64,000 bases of DNA from Paenibacillus kyungheensis. Its GTDB lineage: Bacteria > Bacillota > Bacilli > Paenibacillales > Paenibacillaceae. The notes beneath the pieces are model-generated. The model saw only the letters and a list, made by a program, of their open reading frames with translations. It was not told the origin of the DNA and ran no database searches. This document shows positions 32,488 through 41,336 of the stretch, in pieces. The position numbers and the translations under genes are program-made. Positions within the stretch are counted from its first letter, which is position 1; each line of letters begins with the position of its first letter. The stretch is taken from positions 1,588,001-1,652,000 of the forward strand of contig NZ_CP117416.1 in assembly GCF_028606985.1 (NCBI RefSeq), written 5' to 3'.

Positions 32488-33496
32488 AAGGTCACTTGCC
32501 AAACAAGTTTTGCCTGAAACAGTAGGAGCGCCAGGACAGCATTGCTTTTATGCTAGCCTGCACGCTTTGCTACTGCGTCAAGGTGTATATACCGATGAAG
32601 CTGATTTGTATTTTCTTTGCAACGGGTTGTCGATCTCGTACAAAGGGAATTTCGATTCATTTGGTCTACGTCCGATGGCGGATTTGTTATCTCAATGGTC
32701 AACCAATACACAGGTTGAAGTGAAACATGTCACTATCGATCCTTCGCTTTCAAAGCGAAACGATTTTTTAATTTTACAGGATTGGTCTAATGCTTTGGAA
32801 AATGGAAAAAGTATTCTTTTGCATTTACAAAGTCATTGTCTGAATTTCCATCCGGTGTATCAAAATAACCCGAGTAAAGGGCATGTGATCCAATTATACG
32901 GGTTAGATATGAAGCAAGATGAAGCGTATGTATCTGATCATTTTTTGTTAGAAGAGTCAGGGCATGTGCTTAGTTATAGTGGCAAAACCAATCTCACTTT
33001 ATTGTTAGAAGGCATATCAGAATACGCGTATCTCAATGGCAATCCAGCAGAAGAATTGAGTGTAAAAAAAGTCATTCAAGCGTGTGATCTTCATTTAGAG
33101 CAATTTTTGCAAGAAAGTTGGTCTGCCTATGCTGTTTTGTTCTGTGATCTGGATCGTCTGTTAGATATGGATGATGAACAATTTCGAGCCAGTTGCGATA
33201 CGTTATATTACCAGTTACGGATAGAGAGCTTGATGCATTTACTGCAATATACCGAGCAATTTATTAGTCGGTATGAAGGATTGATGGGCGGTGAGCATTA
33301 TACAGATCTATTGCGATCAGATCTGTATGAACTCAGACAAACATGGAAAAGACATCTGCTTCAATTGTACAAAATAGGTCTACGTGTTAATCGTGATAAA
33401 TTACCAGAATATATTCAACATAGTCTGCGTTTATTAGCAGAATTAAAAGCGGTATTAGAACGCATGAGAATGACGGTACATCAGGTCCGTCTATAG
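32480..33496 (+). CDS. BtrH-like acyltransferase (cysteine-peptidase-like fold)
   Basis: A 338-residue protein whose N-terminal half fits the BtrH N-terminal domain. Candidate catalytic residues are C22 in GAPGQHCFYASLHALL, H135 in KGHVIQLYGLD and D153 in AYVSDHFLLEE. The C-terminal half (about 175-338) is all helical. BtrH transfers an acyl group from an ACP to an aminoglycoside amine; this protein would release or transfer the cluster's carrier-bound product. The start at 32480 lies inside the ACP gene and lacks a clear binding site; TTG at 32496 is an alternative. Fold recognition is by eye, though the triad order is as expected. Confidence 0.8.
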   Translation: MFKRSLAKQVLPETVGAPGQHCFYASLHALLLRQGVYTDEADLYFLCNGLSISYKGNFDSFGLRPMADLLSQWSTNTQVEVKHVTIDPSLSKRNDFLILQDWSNALENGKSILLHLQSHCLNFHPVYQNNPSKGHVIQLYGLDMKQDEAYVSDHFLLEESGHVLSYSGKTNLTLLLEGISEYAYLNGNPAEELSVKKVIQACDLHLEQFLQESWSAYAVLFCDLDRLLDMDDEQFRASCDTLYYQLRIESLMHLLQYTEQFISRYEGLMGGEHYTDLLRSDLYELRQTWKRHLLQLYKIGLRVNRDKLPEYIQHSLRLLAELKAVLERMRMTVHQVRL

Positions 33497-33526
33497 GAAT
33501 AGGCAACATGAAGGAGGTCGTGTCAT

Positions 33527-34519
33527 CTGTCTGCTATCACATTAAATCAACTATCCAAAACATTTGAATATTACAAAAAAGAGCCCGGCTTACGCAAATC
33601 ATTTTCCAATTTATTTAAACGGGAAAAACTGCATAAAGAAGCAGTGATCGATCTGAGCTTTGATATTAACGAAGGTGAGATTGTAGGCTTTCTTGGACCC
33701 AATGGAGCAGGAAAAACAACAACGCTCAAAATGTTATCCGGTATTCTACATCCTAGTGATGGAGAAGCTTCTGTGCTCGGATATACCCCGTGGGAACGTA
33801 AAAAAGAATTTAAACGTCAGTTCTCGATTGTGATGGGTCAAAAAAATCAATTGTGGTGGGATTTGCCTGCAAGCGATTCATTTGAACTCAACAAATTAAT
33901 CTATGATCTGGACGATACTGAATATAAGCGCACACTGGATGAACTGGTAGAATTGCTCGGTGTAAGTGAACAGTTACATGTACAAGTACGCCGTCTGTCT
34001 CTAGGTGAACGGATGAAGATGGAATTGATTGCTTCGCTACTTCATCGTCCGAAAGTGATTTTGCTCGATGAACCGACGATCGGATTGGATATTATTTCAC
34101 AAAGTAAAATTAGGCAGTTTTTCAAAACATACAATAAAACGTACAATACAACGATTTTGTTAACCAGTCATTATATGCGTGATATTGAAGATTTGTGTTC
34201 ACGAACGATGATTATCAATCATGGACAACTGGTCTACGATGGTGATCTCAAAAGTGTAAATGATGTAATCGGTTCCTGGAAATTGCTCAAAATCCAACTA
34301 TCAGCCCCAGTATCGGAACTGTCTTTAAATGGATACGGTAAAATCCGTTCTCGCTCTGAATTGGAAGTCGTATTTGAATTAAGCAAACACGATGTATTAC
34401 GCAAATCCAAAGAAATACTGGATCATTTACCAGTGATTGATTTTACGATAGAAGATATTCCTTTAGAAGAAGGGATTGCGATTCTATACGAAAAAGGTGG
34501 ATTGCCCCATGCCCAATAA
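33527..34519 (+). CDS. ABC-2 type exporter ATP-binding protein with probable CTG start
   Basis: A 330-residue ATPase. Walker A GPNGAGKTTTLKML is near residue 57, the signature LSLGERMKMELI and Walker B VILLDEPTIGLD follow. The N-terminal extension LSKTFEYYKKEPGLRKSFSN and LFKREKLHKEAV is characteristic of this exporter branch, so translation must start upstream of the GTG at 33644. In frame, the stop at 33509 is followed by no ATG, GTG or TTG before that region; CTG at 33527 sits 9 bases after AAGGAGG and is the best start. It energises the two permeases encoded next, probably to export the cluster's product and give self-protection. Confidence 0.93.
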   Translation: MSAITLNQLSKTFEYYKKEPGLRKSFSNLFKREKLHKEAVIDLSFDINEGEIVGFLGPNGAGKTTTLKMLSGILHPSDGEASVLGYTPWERKKEFKRQFSIVMGQKNQLWWDLPASDSFELNKLIYDLDDTEYKRTLDELVELLGVSEQLHVQVRRLSLGERMKMELIASLLHRPKVILLDEPTIGLDIISQSKIRQFFKTYNKTYNTTILLTSHYMRDIEDLCSRTMIINHGQLVYDGDLKSVNDVIGSWKLLKIQLSAPVSELSLNGYGKIRSRSELEVVFELSKHDVLRKSKEILDHLPVIDFTIEDIPLEEGIAILYEKGGLPHAQ

Positions 34520-35315
34520 AGTGTATCGCAAAATTTTACATATGGGGATCCAGAATGAAATGGAATACCGGACCAATTATTGGATTCAACTGGTGAGCTT
34601 TTTTGTACCAATGATGACCCAGTTTTTTTTATGGTTAGCGATTTTTCAATCCTCCGGTCAGGGAACGATAGTAGGATATACGTTTCAAGAAATGCTGATC
34701 TATATCATTATGGCGGCAGTCACAGGCAAATTAGTCGCAGCTGGATTTGAATACGAGATCGCTGGCGATATCAAAGAAGGCGGATTAGGTAAATTTTTGG
34801 TACAGCCATTAAATTATTTTGCATATCGCATTTTGAAATTTCTTGGAGCCAAAGCTGTTCAGTCTATTCTTGTTATTGTATTTGCAGCAGTCGTATTAAT
34901 CTGGTTGCGGATCGGTCTACATGTTCCTGTCGGTTGGGATAGTGCGCTACGTTATCTGATTGCATTACCCGGCGCTTTGTTACTGAATTTTGTCATCTAT
35001 TATGCACTTAGTGGTATTGCTTTCTGGCTAACAGAATCTACCGGATTATTTTATACGTTATCGTTGATTATTTATATTGCTAGTGGCAGCGTATTTCCGT
35101 TAACGATTTTCGGAGAGACTATCGCCAAATTATTAGGCATGTTGCCTTTTTCCTATATTGTCTTTTTTCCTGTCAATATGATTACAGGCAAATTAACTCC
35201 AACAGAAGCGGTAACAGGGATTGGTATGCAGTGGTTATGGATCGTTGTTATTTTGCTAGTAGCTAGGTGGGTATGGAGTTCAGGAGTGCGCCGTTATGTA
35301 GCGGTGGGAGGATAA
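34509..35315 (+). CDS. ABC-2 type exporter permease (first subunit)
   Basis: A 268-residue membrane protein with about six hydrophobic segments and the N-terminal signature MGIQNEMEYRTNYWIQL. It resembles the ABC2_membrane_6/DUF990 group, in which two unlike permeases pair with one ATPase. AGGTGGA precedes the ATG at 34509, which overlaps the ATPase gene by 11 bases. It stands 4 bases before the second permease. The transported molecule is presumed to be the product of the cluster. Confidence 0.9.
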   Translation: MPNKVYRKILHMGIQNEMEYRTNYWIQLVSFFVPMMTQFFLWLAIFQSSGQGTIVGYTFQEMLIYIIMAAVTGKLVAAGFEYEIAGDIKEGGLGKFLVQPLNYFAYRILKFLGAKAVQSILVIVFAAVVLIWLRIGLHVPVGWDSALRYLIALPGALLLNFVIYYALSGIAFWLTESTGLFYTLSLIIYIASGSVFPLTIFGETIAKLLGMLPFSYIVFFPVNMITGKLTPTEAVTGIGMQWLWIVVILLVARWVWSSGVRRYVAVGG

Positions 35316-35319
35316 TGAT

Positions 35320-36132
35320 ATGCAAATGATCTGGAAAGAAGCAAAGCGATATTCACGTATTTATGGACGGTTTATGAAATTCTCTGTGATGTCGCAAATG
35401 GAATACCGTACTAATTTTATTACAGCTTTTCTGATTGAGACTGCGTATCTACTGATCAAGCTATTATATGCGATTCTGCCTTATCAGGTAGGAACCGATA
35501 TTAATGGCTGGTCGCCGGATGCGATTTTGTTATATGTAGGCGTATTTACGATTATGAGTGGATTGTATAGCGGATTGTTTTTTACTAATTTCACACAGTT
35601 ACCGGATAAAGTGCGTACCGGTTCACTGGATGTGTTGATTACCAAGCCAATCTCATTGCAATTTGCAGTGACTTTACGCCAATTTGAATTAGGATATACG
35701 ATTCCAAATGTGGTCGGTGGCGCTATTATGGTTGCGATTGGCTGGAGTCGAATGGGCTTACCGGTAGACTTTTACCATGTGGGTGGGTTTATCTTTTTTA
35801 TCGCTATCGGAGTGTTGATTGCTTATTCGGTATTTCTATTGCCTCAATTGCTTGCATTTTGGACAGTACAGACGACAGGAGTCACCGATATGTCCAATAG
35901 CGTTTTTGAAACGAATTATGTTCCGATGGCTGTTTATAATCGTATTATTCAGCGTTTGGGAACCTTTTTATTGCCTGTGTTCGTGATTTGCAATTTTCCA
36001 CCTATGTTTGTGATGGGTGCTCTGAATCCAGGGATGATCTGGTGGGCATTGCTTGCACCGGTCTGGTTGTTAATTATTATTCGTGTGATCTGGAGTTATG
36101 CTTTGCGTCATTATTCCAGTGCCAGTCAATAA
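35320..36132 (+). CDS. ABC-2 type exporter permease (second subunit)
   Basis: A 270-residue membrane protein with about six helices and the family N-terminus RFMKFSVMSQMEYRTNFITA, parallel to the first permease. The segment DKVRTGSLDVLITKPIS is the typical cytoplasmic loop of DUF990-like permeases. GGGAGGATA precedes the ATG closely. Together with the genes at 33527 and 34509 it forms a complete exporter. Confidence 0.92.
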   Translation: MQMIWKEAKRYSRIYGRFMKFSVMSQMEYRTNFITAFLIETAYLLIKLLYAILPYQVGTDINGWSPDAILLYVGVFTIMSGLYSGLFFTNFTQLPDKVRTGSLDVLITKPISLQFAVTLRQFELGYTIPNVVGGAIMVAIGWSRMGLPVDFYHVGGFIFFIAIGVLIAYSVFLLPQLLAFWTVQTTGVTDMSNSVFETNYVPMAVYNRIIQRLGTFLLPVFVICNFPPMFVMGALNPGMIWWALLAPVWLLIIIRVIWSYALRHYSSASQ

Positions 36133-36162
36133 TGAGCTACTAACTAAAGGAGGAATATACAT

Positions 36163-37593
36163 ATGAGTGAACGTGTTGGTAACCAGTCATTACTACACAT
36201 GGGTGCTTTTGAAGCCGAATTGTACTGGCGTGAAGATGATCTAGCTACTTTGCCAGCTTTACCTGATAAAGAAGCAGAAAAAATAGTTACGGCGATGGAT
36301 GAACTGTTATTTACTTTTTGCCATCCAGGAGATCTGCTATTTACCCGTTATGCAATCGAGCCAGCACAGCGTCAATATATTCAGCAATTGGGCTTTAGCG
36401 TATATGGAAATACGCAAGATTTGGAAATGGATGCTGCCAAAATCAAAGATCATATTTTAGCAGGGCAAGATCAGACGATGGCAGGAATCAATCGCTTGAG
36501 TGCAGGCAAGCAAGCAGGGATGTCTGCACGTCCTGTGTCTGTTTTCCAGTGGATGCAAGAACAAGATGAACAGCTAACCGCTCCATTTCCACTATCTACG
36601 ATGACTTTATCTCCATTTGCATGGATTCCTCATATCGAAGAGATGAATCAACGATTTGGGATCGGTTATCATGCTCCTGATCTGGAAGTCGTCAAAAAGG
36701 TCAATACCAAACACTATTCTGCTCAAATGAAACAAAAGCTCAACTTGAGCGGTGTAGGGGTACTTGTAGAAAGCAGTGAAGAACTGGTTGAAAAAGGAAG
36801 TGAATGGCTGAAAGAAGGGTCTTTTTTAATCAAAGACAATTACGGTGTATCAGGCAAAGGTAATATGCTGATCGATTCTCCTGAACTTCTTGTACGGATT
36901 GGTCATGGTCTGCATAAACAAGAAGAAAAAGGGAAAAAAGTTCAATTTCTAATCGAAAAGTATCTGCAAAAAGAACGTGATTTTTCCTGTCAATTCTATA
37001 TTGATCCACAAGGAAATATCGAAATGCTATCTGTTCAATGGTTGGCTAACTCTCAATTTGCTTATCGTGAGTCACTTTCTCCTGATCCTGCTTTTATGGT
37101 GCGACTGGAACAAGAAGGTTATTTTGCTTTGATGGAGCAGATCGGTAAGCAGTTGTATCAAGATGGTTATTTTGGACATGTCTGTATTGATTCTATGGTG
37201 TTGCAAGATGGTAGTCTTGAGCCAATGGTGGAAATTAACGCTCGCAAATCAATGAGCTTGATCAAGCACCAGATGGATCAATATCTACGTACGTACGGAC
37301 TGGTAGGTAATATGACCAACTATAATGTGTCCCATACAGGCGAAGTCTCGCACGAGCAATTGCTTCATCTTTTAGAACAAGCGAATCTGCTCTATCTGCC
37401 GAATCGCCAACAAGGTATTATCCCATTAACATCAGCCGCTTTACATGTTAATCACCGCTTCCGTAATGATAACAAAAAGCACAAAGGCAGAATCTACCTT
37501 TCGGTTGTAGCTACTCATGACTATATCAAGCAACAACTATTGACTCGATTTGAACAACTATTAGAAACAAACCAATTTAGCATATTAAATTAA
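36163..37593 (+). CDS. ATP-grasp ligase (second of two)
   Basis: A 476-residue ATP-grasp-type protein. A large N-terminal region (about 1-180) precedes the ATP-binding core: glycine loop FLIKDNYGVSGKGNMLI near 225, QFLIEKYLQKERDFSCQFYI and the metal-ligand end EPMVEINARKSMSLIKHQ. The C-terminal 80 residues are helical. It is clearly different from the ATP-grasp at 30843, so the two probably add different building blocks, by analogy with BtrJ, which in butirosin adds both glutamates itself. AAAGGAGG precedes the ATG by about 8 bases. The ligated substrates are unknown. Confidence 0.87.
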   Translation: MSERVGNQSLLHMGAFEAELYWREDDLATLPALPDKEAEKIVTAMDELLFTFCHPGDLLFTRYAIEPAQRQYIQQLGFSVYGNTQDLEMDAAKIKDHILAGQDQTMAGINRLSAGKQAGMSARPVSVFQWMQEQDEQLTAPFPLSTMTLSPFAWIPHIEEMNQRFGIGYHAPDLEVVKKVNTKHYSAQMKQKLNLSGVGVLVESSEELVEKGSEWLKEGSFLIKDNYGVSGKGNMLIDSPELLVRIGHGLHKQEEKGKKVQFLIEKYLQKERDFSCQFYIDPQGNIEMLSVQWLANSQFAYRESLSPDPAFMVRLEQEGYFALMEQIGKQLYQDGYFGHVCIDSMVLQDGSLEPMVEINARKSMSLIKHQMDQYLRTYGLVGNMTNYNVSHTGEVSHEQLLHLLEQANLLYLPNRQQGIIPLTSAALHVNHRFRNDNKKHKGRIYLSVVATHDYIKQQLLTRFEQLLETNQFSILN

Positions 37594-37697
37594 TCAAATA
37601 GCGAATGTTCTACTTTAATATTCACTTCTATTCATTTTTATCACTCAACATATAGTTCTTTTCTTCACCATCCTATACATGGAAGGATTTGATGATC

Positions 37698-38837
37698 ATG
37701 ACTGTAACGATATTGTGCTCTGGTTTTGGATTAGGCTTTTATACACCCGGTCTACTTGTAGAAGCAAGCTTGAAGCGTATGGGTATTCCGACAGACGTTC
37801 TTGTATTTGAAAATGTTATGCAATCCGATCAATTGCAAAAAGTAGATAAAAGCCGGCAAGCATATCATGCTGATTTTTCAGTTGCATTGATGTCTCAGCG
37901 AATTCCACAAGATATCCGCAAAAGTATGGATGATGAACAGATTGCAACATTGTTACAGCAGTGGGAATCCGAAGGAAGGCAACATTTTATTTGTTTATCA
38001 GGGCACTGGATATACATTTTAGATCGCTATCGGGAGCAGGTAGGCGAAGCCAATATCCATGTGGATTTATTGTATCTGGATGTGGTCGATTCTCCTTCCT
38101 GGAAAAGTGTACGCAAACGATTAGGTCAGCTACATGAGAGTTATCATGAAGTCTGGCTATTTGGTCATGGAGAACAAGAGATGTACACGTATATCGATAT
38201 CCCTTTGTCAGACCCTGTGATTCCGTATAGTCAAAGGCAACATCGACTGCTGGTACATGGCGGTGGCTGGGGGATGGGGACGTATCGTGAACGTATTGCC
38301 GAATTAGAACAAGTAGGCTATGGACTGGATATTATTCTATATGATCAAGATGAACGAGGCACTTCAGAACAAGGGCAACGCTATTATCGAATGAATCCAG
38401 AATGGCGTACATGGCAACAAAATGAACAGGGTAAGCATACCTTTCCGCCATTAGGAGAAGTGCAAGCAGATCAGTCTGTTCAGTATGAATCACGAGCAGA
38501 GTATCATATTTTGTGCGAGATTGAACGCAATGTACAAGCGATCGTGAGCAAGCCCGGTGGAGGGACATTAGCAGATTCTTTTGCACTCAGTACGCCGATT
38601 ATCTTTTTAGATCCTTTTGGTGAACATGAAGCTCAGAATGCAGCTCAATGGGAAAAATACGGATTCGGATTATCTTATGAACGTTGGATGAGTGAATATG
38701 GTGGAGGTACCGATATTTTGGAACAGATGCATCAGCAATTACTACAAGCCCGTCAACAATTTCCAGCGTACGCAGATGAGTATATTCAACGTCATATGCA
38801 GCTTCTTCATCCTACGATGGCTAAAGGTACATTATGA
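37698..38837 (+). CDS. GT-B fold glycosyltransferase-like protein
   Basis: A 379-residue protein with a MurG/UGT-like layout. The N-terminal half begins TVTILCSGFGLGFYTPGLLV. The C-terminal nucleotide-sugar half has LVHGGGWGMGTYRERI, then the signature AIVSKPGGGTLADSFALSTP and IFLDPFGEHEAQNA. Such enzymes transfer a sugar from a UDP-sugar. GGAAGGA lies 10 bases before ATG 37698 (another ATG at 37692 is closer). It overlaps the oxidoreductase gene by 4 bases. A sugar on the final product is plausible; use of a non-nucleotide donor or acceptor unknown to me is also possible. Confidence 0.82.
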   Translation: MTVTILCSGFGLGFYTPGLLVEASLKRMGIPTDVLVFENVMQSDQLQKVDKSRQAYHADFSVALMSQRIPQDIRKSMDDEQIATLLQQWESEGRQHFICLSGHWIYILDRYREQVGEANIHVDLLYLDVVDSPSWKSVRKRLGQLHESYHEVWLFGHGEQEMYTYIDIPLSDPVIPYSQRQHRLLVHGGGWGMGTYRERIAELEQVGYGLDIILYDQDERGTSEQGQRYYRMNPEWRTWQQNEQGKHTFPPLGEVQADQSVQYESRAEYHILCEIERNVQAIVSKPGGGTLADSFALSTPIIFLDPFGEHEAQNAAQWEKYGFGLSYERWMSEYGGGTDILEQMHQQLLQARQQFPAYADEYIQRHMQLLHPTMAKGTL

Positions 38838-39931
38838 TGAAATCTTCGGAAATGAGTATCAGGCAATCCACCACAGACGCAGATGAACATATTCTTTCGG
38901 CTCAAGTAAGTCACCATCCAGAATCAACTGTCAAATTAGGCATTCTAGGCTGTTCAGGAATTGTGCCACGTGCTGTTCTTGATCCTGCACCTTATGTCGA
39001 TGGACTGGAAATTGTAGGCGTTGCTAATCGCACTTTATCCAAAGCCGAATCGCTAGCAGAACATTATGGAATTGCAACGATTTATAACAGTTTGGACGAA
39101 TTATTAGCTGATCCTCAACTGGATGCTGTCTATATAGGGCTGAGTAACGAACTGCATGCAACATGGATTCGCAAAGCATTATCCGCAGGCAAACACGTAC
39201 TGGTTGAGAAACCACTTTGTTTGTATCCAGAAGAATTGCCGATGATGGGTGCCGCGGCACAGCATTATGGATTGCAATTGATCGAAGGGATTATGGTAGC
39301 ACATCATCCGTGGCAACATACATTGCGTGAGTTGATTCAGTCTGGTGAATATGGAGATTTGATACGTACAGTGACCCAGCTTACGATACCCGCCAAAGAC
39401 AATCATCAGGATAATTACCGAAGCCATCCAGAGCAAGGCGGAGGATGTTTCTGGGATTTAGGTTGTTATTGGCTCCAATTTTTACAACAGGTGATCGGTA
39501 TACAACATGGTGAATTTGATGGACAATCTCTATTTGATGGGCCGAATGGATGCGATTGGACATTTGAAGCGCAAGCCAGACTTGCTCATGGAGTAACAGC
39601 AGAAGCGATATTCTCATTTGAGAAGCCGTATAGTAGCCGTCATATTGTCTACCTTGAACACGCAACGATAACGATTAATGACTTTTTCCGCTGTAATCTA
39701 GGCTTTTATAAATTGAAGTTAAAGATTGCGTTGCTGGAAAATGGGCAAGAAACAGGTGAAGTTCGTTATCATACCTTTGAGCCAATGAATTATTATGTAA
39801 ATCAATTACGCTTTTTTCGTGATACGGTTCATCATCCGTCCAATCATCATTCGTTGGATGAATCGGTAGAGCGTATCCACCTGCTATCTCATATTCATGC
39901 GACTGCCAAATCCAAAAGTGTTATATCTTGA
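38834..39931 (+). CDS. Gfo/Idh/MocA-family oxidoreductase
   Basis: A 365-residue NAD(P)-dependent dehydrogenase. The Rossmann loop is KLGILGCSGIVPRAVLDP near residue 35, followed by VGVANRT and the conserved HVLVEKPLCL motif. The C-terminal alpha/beta domain (about 155-365) contains GGGCFWDLGCYWLQF, typical of the family's dimer/substrate side. It usually oxidises or reduces sugars, inositols or imines. The start codon overlaps the glycosyltransferase stop (ATGA), so a sugar-related role next to that enzyme is likely. The N-terminus has about 30 extra residues before the Rossmann fold. Confidence 0.92.
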   Translation: MMKSSEMSIRQSTTDADEHILSAQVSHHPESTVKLGILGCSGIVPRAVLDPAPYVDGLEIVGVANRTLSKAESLAEHYGIATIYNSLDELLADPQLDAVYIGLSNELHATWIRKALSAGKHVLVEKPLCLYPEELPMMGAAAQHYGLQLIEGIMVAHHPWQHTLRELIQSGEYGDLIRTVTQLTIPAKDNHQDNYRSHPEQGGGCFWDLGCYWLQFLQQVIGIQHGEFDGQSLFDGPNGCDWTFEAQARLAHGVTAEAIFSFEKPYSSRHIVYLEHATITINDFFRCNLGFYKLKLKIALLENGQETGEVRYHTFEPMNYYVNQLRFFRDTVHHPSNHHSLDESVERIHLLSHIHATAKSKSVIS

Positions 39932-40040
39932 GTTATCCATACAGATATGTGGCTTAGCAAACATCTTTTTCTTATCAAAATCTTTTTCTCGTTGAACATG
40001 GTTGCATGTGTAATGCCAAATGGTTAGGAGATGAACATGG

Positions 40041-41336
40041 ATGAGTCATTTATCAGAAAATAATCCTTTATATGAAGCGTTACAGCAGTATCCAACGCCT
40101 TTTTATTATTACAATGGAGATCAATTAGCTGATCATATTCACTCTTTTCAACAAATGCTACATCCCAAGGTTCAATTGCATTATGCGTTAAAAGCCAATA
40201 ACAATATAGCGATAGCTAGCCTTTTACGTGAATGGGGCTGTCATATTGAGATTGCTTCTTTAGGAGAATTGCGTCTCGCTGAAGCGGCAGGGTATTTACC
40301 AGAAGAGATTATTTATACAGGCCCGGGGAAAAGTGAAAAAGAATTACGGACAGCGATAGCGCATCAGATTTATTGTATCAATATCGAATCACTGGCAGAG
40401 TTAGAAACGATTCATCAGATTGCTACAGAATATGATTGCCATGTAAGAGTCGGTATTCGGGTGAATCCAGATGGAGAAGGAATAGGGGGATCGTCCATTC
40501 AGATGGCAGGTGTAGCCCGACCATTTGGGATTGATGAGTCTCAACTTGATCAAGTATTTCAGCGTGCGGCTGAGATGTCACATATTCAAGTGATCGGTAT
40601 TCAAGTCTATGCGGGTACACAGATTATGGATGCAGAGGTGTTGCTGAGTAATTTTAGATATACTTTATCTTTAGCAGCCCAACTTCAAGCTAGATATCCG
40701 GTTCAACTGGATATTGTGAATCTGGGTGGTGGATTTGGAGTTCCTTACTTTTCCCATGAACGTCCACTGGATATAGAATATGTGATGCAACAACTGACAC
40801 TGCTCATAGATGAATATAGTGTTCATCTGCCCCATAGTTCTTTTATTATCGAAAGTGGTCGCTATTTATTAGCCGCTGCTGGAATCTATGTCTGTCAGGC
40901 GCAATACACCAAAGTATCCAAAGGCGAACATTTTGTGATTGTAGATGGTGGGATGCACCACCATGCAGGAGCTACATTTCGAGGTAGACGACCACGCAAC
41001 AATTATCCGATCGAAATTATTCCAAGACATCATACGTCAGATACAGAGCAGACGCAGGTTACCAGTATTGTAGGGCCTCTGTGTACGCCGGATGATTGTT
41101 TATTCAAAAATGTAGAGTTGCCTGTTATCCATGCTGGTGATTACATATGTATTCTGCAATCCGGTGCGTATGGATTAACATACAGCCCTATTCAATTTCT
41201 AGGGCATGCTACACCTGCTGAGGTGCTGTATTATAAAGGCAAATCGTATTTGATTCGTGAGCAAGGCGATCCTGAAGATTTGTTACTGCGACAGCAAAAT
41301 ATCGTACCTTCTACAGAATGGACGGCGGTGCCATGA
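40041..41336 (+). CDS. PLP-dependent type III decarboxylase, BtrK/DAPDC-like
   Basis: A 431-residue fold-III enzyme. The PLP lysine is K51 in QLHYALKANNNIAIASLL. Other conserved parts are EIASLGELRLAEAAG, the specificity segment GVARPFGIDES, the phosphate loop DIVNLGGGFGVPYF and FIIESGRYLLAAAG. The partner-subunit active-site Cys, about C348, lies in VGPLCTPDDCLFKN. DAP and ornithine decarboxylases share these motifs, but the neighbourhood (discrete ACPs, ATP-grasps, BtrH-like proteins) points to BtrK, which decarboxylates glutamyl-ACP to a GABA-ACP. AGGAG lies 10 bases before the ATG. Which amino acid it acts on, free or tethered, cannot be read from the sequence. Confidence 0.9.
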   Translation: MSHLSENNPLYEALQQYPTPFYYYNGDQLADHIHSFQQMLHPKVQLHYALKANNNIAIASLLREWGCHIEIASLGELRLAEAAGYLPEEIIYTGPGKSEKELRTAIAHQIYCINIESLAELETIHQIATEYDCHVRVGIRVNPDGEGIGGSSIQMAGVARPFGIDESQLDQVFQRAAEMSHIQVIGIQVYAGTQIMDAEVLLSNFRYTLSLAAQLQARYPVQLDIVNLGGGFGVPYFSHERPLDIEYVMQQLTLLIDEYSVHLPHSSFIIESGRYLLAAAGIYVCQAQYTKVSKGEHFVIVDGGMHHHAGATFRGRRPRNNYPIEIIPRHHTSDTEQTQVTSIVGPLCTPDDCLFKNVELPVIHAGDYICILQSGAYGLTYSPIQFLGHATPAEVLYYKGKSYLIREQGDPEDLLLRQQNIVPSTEWTAVP

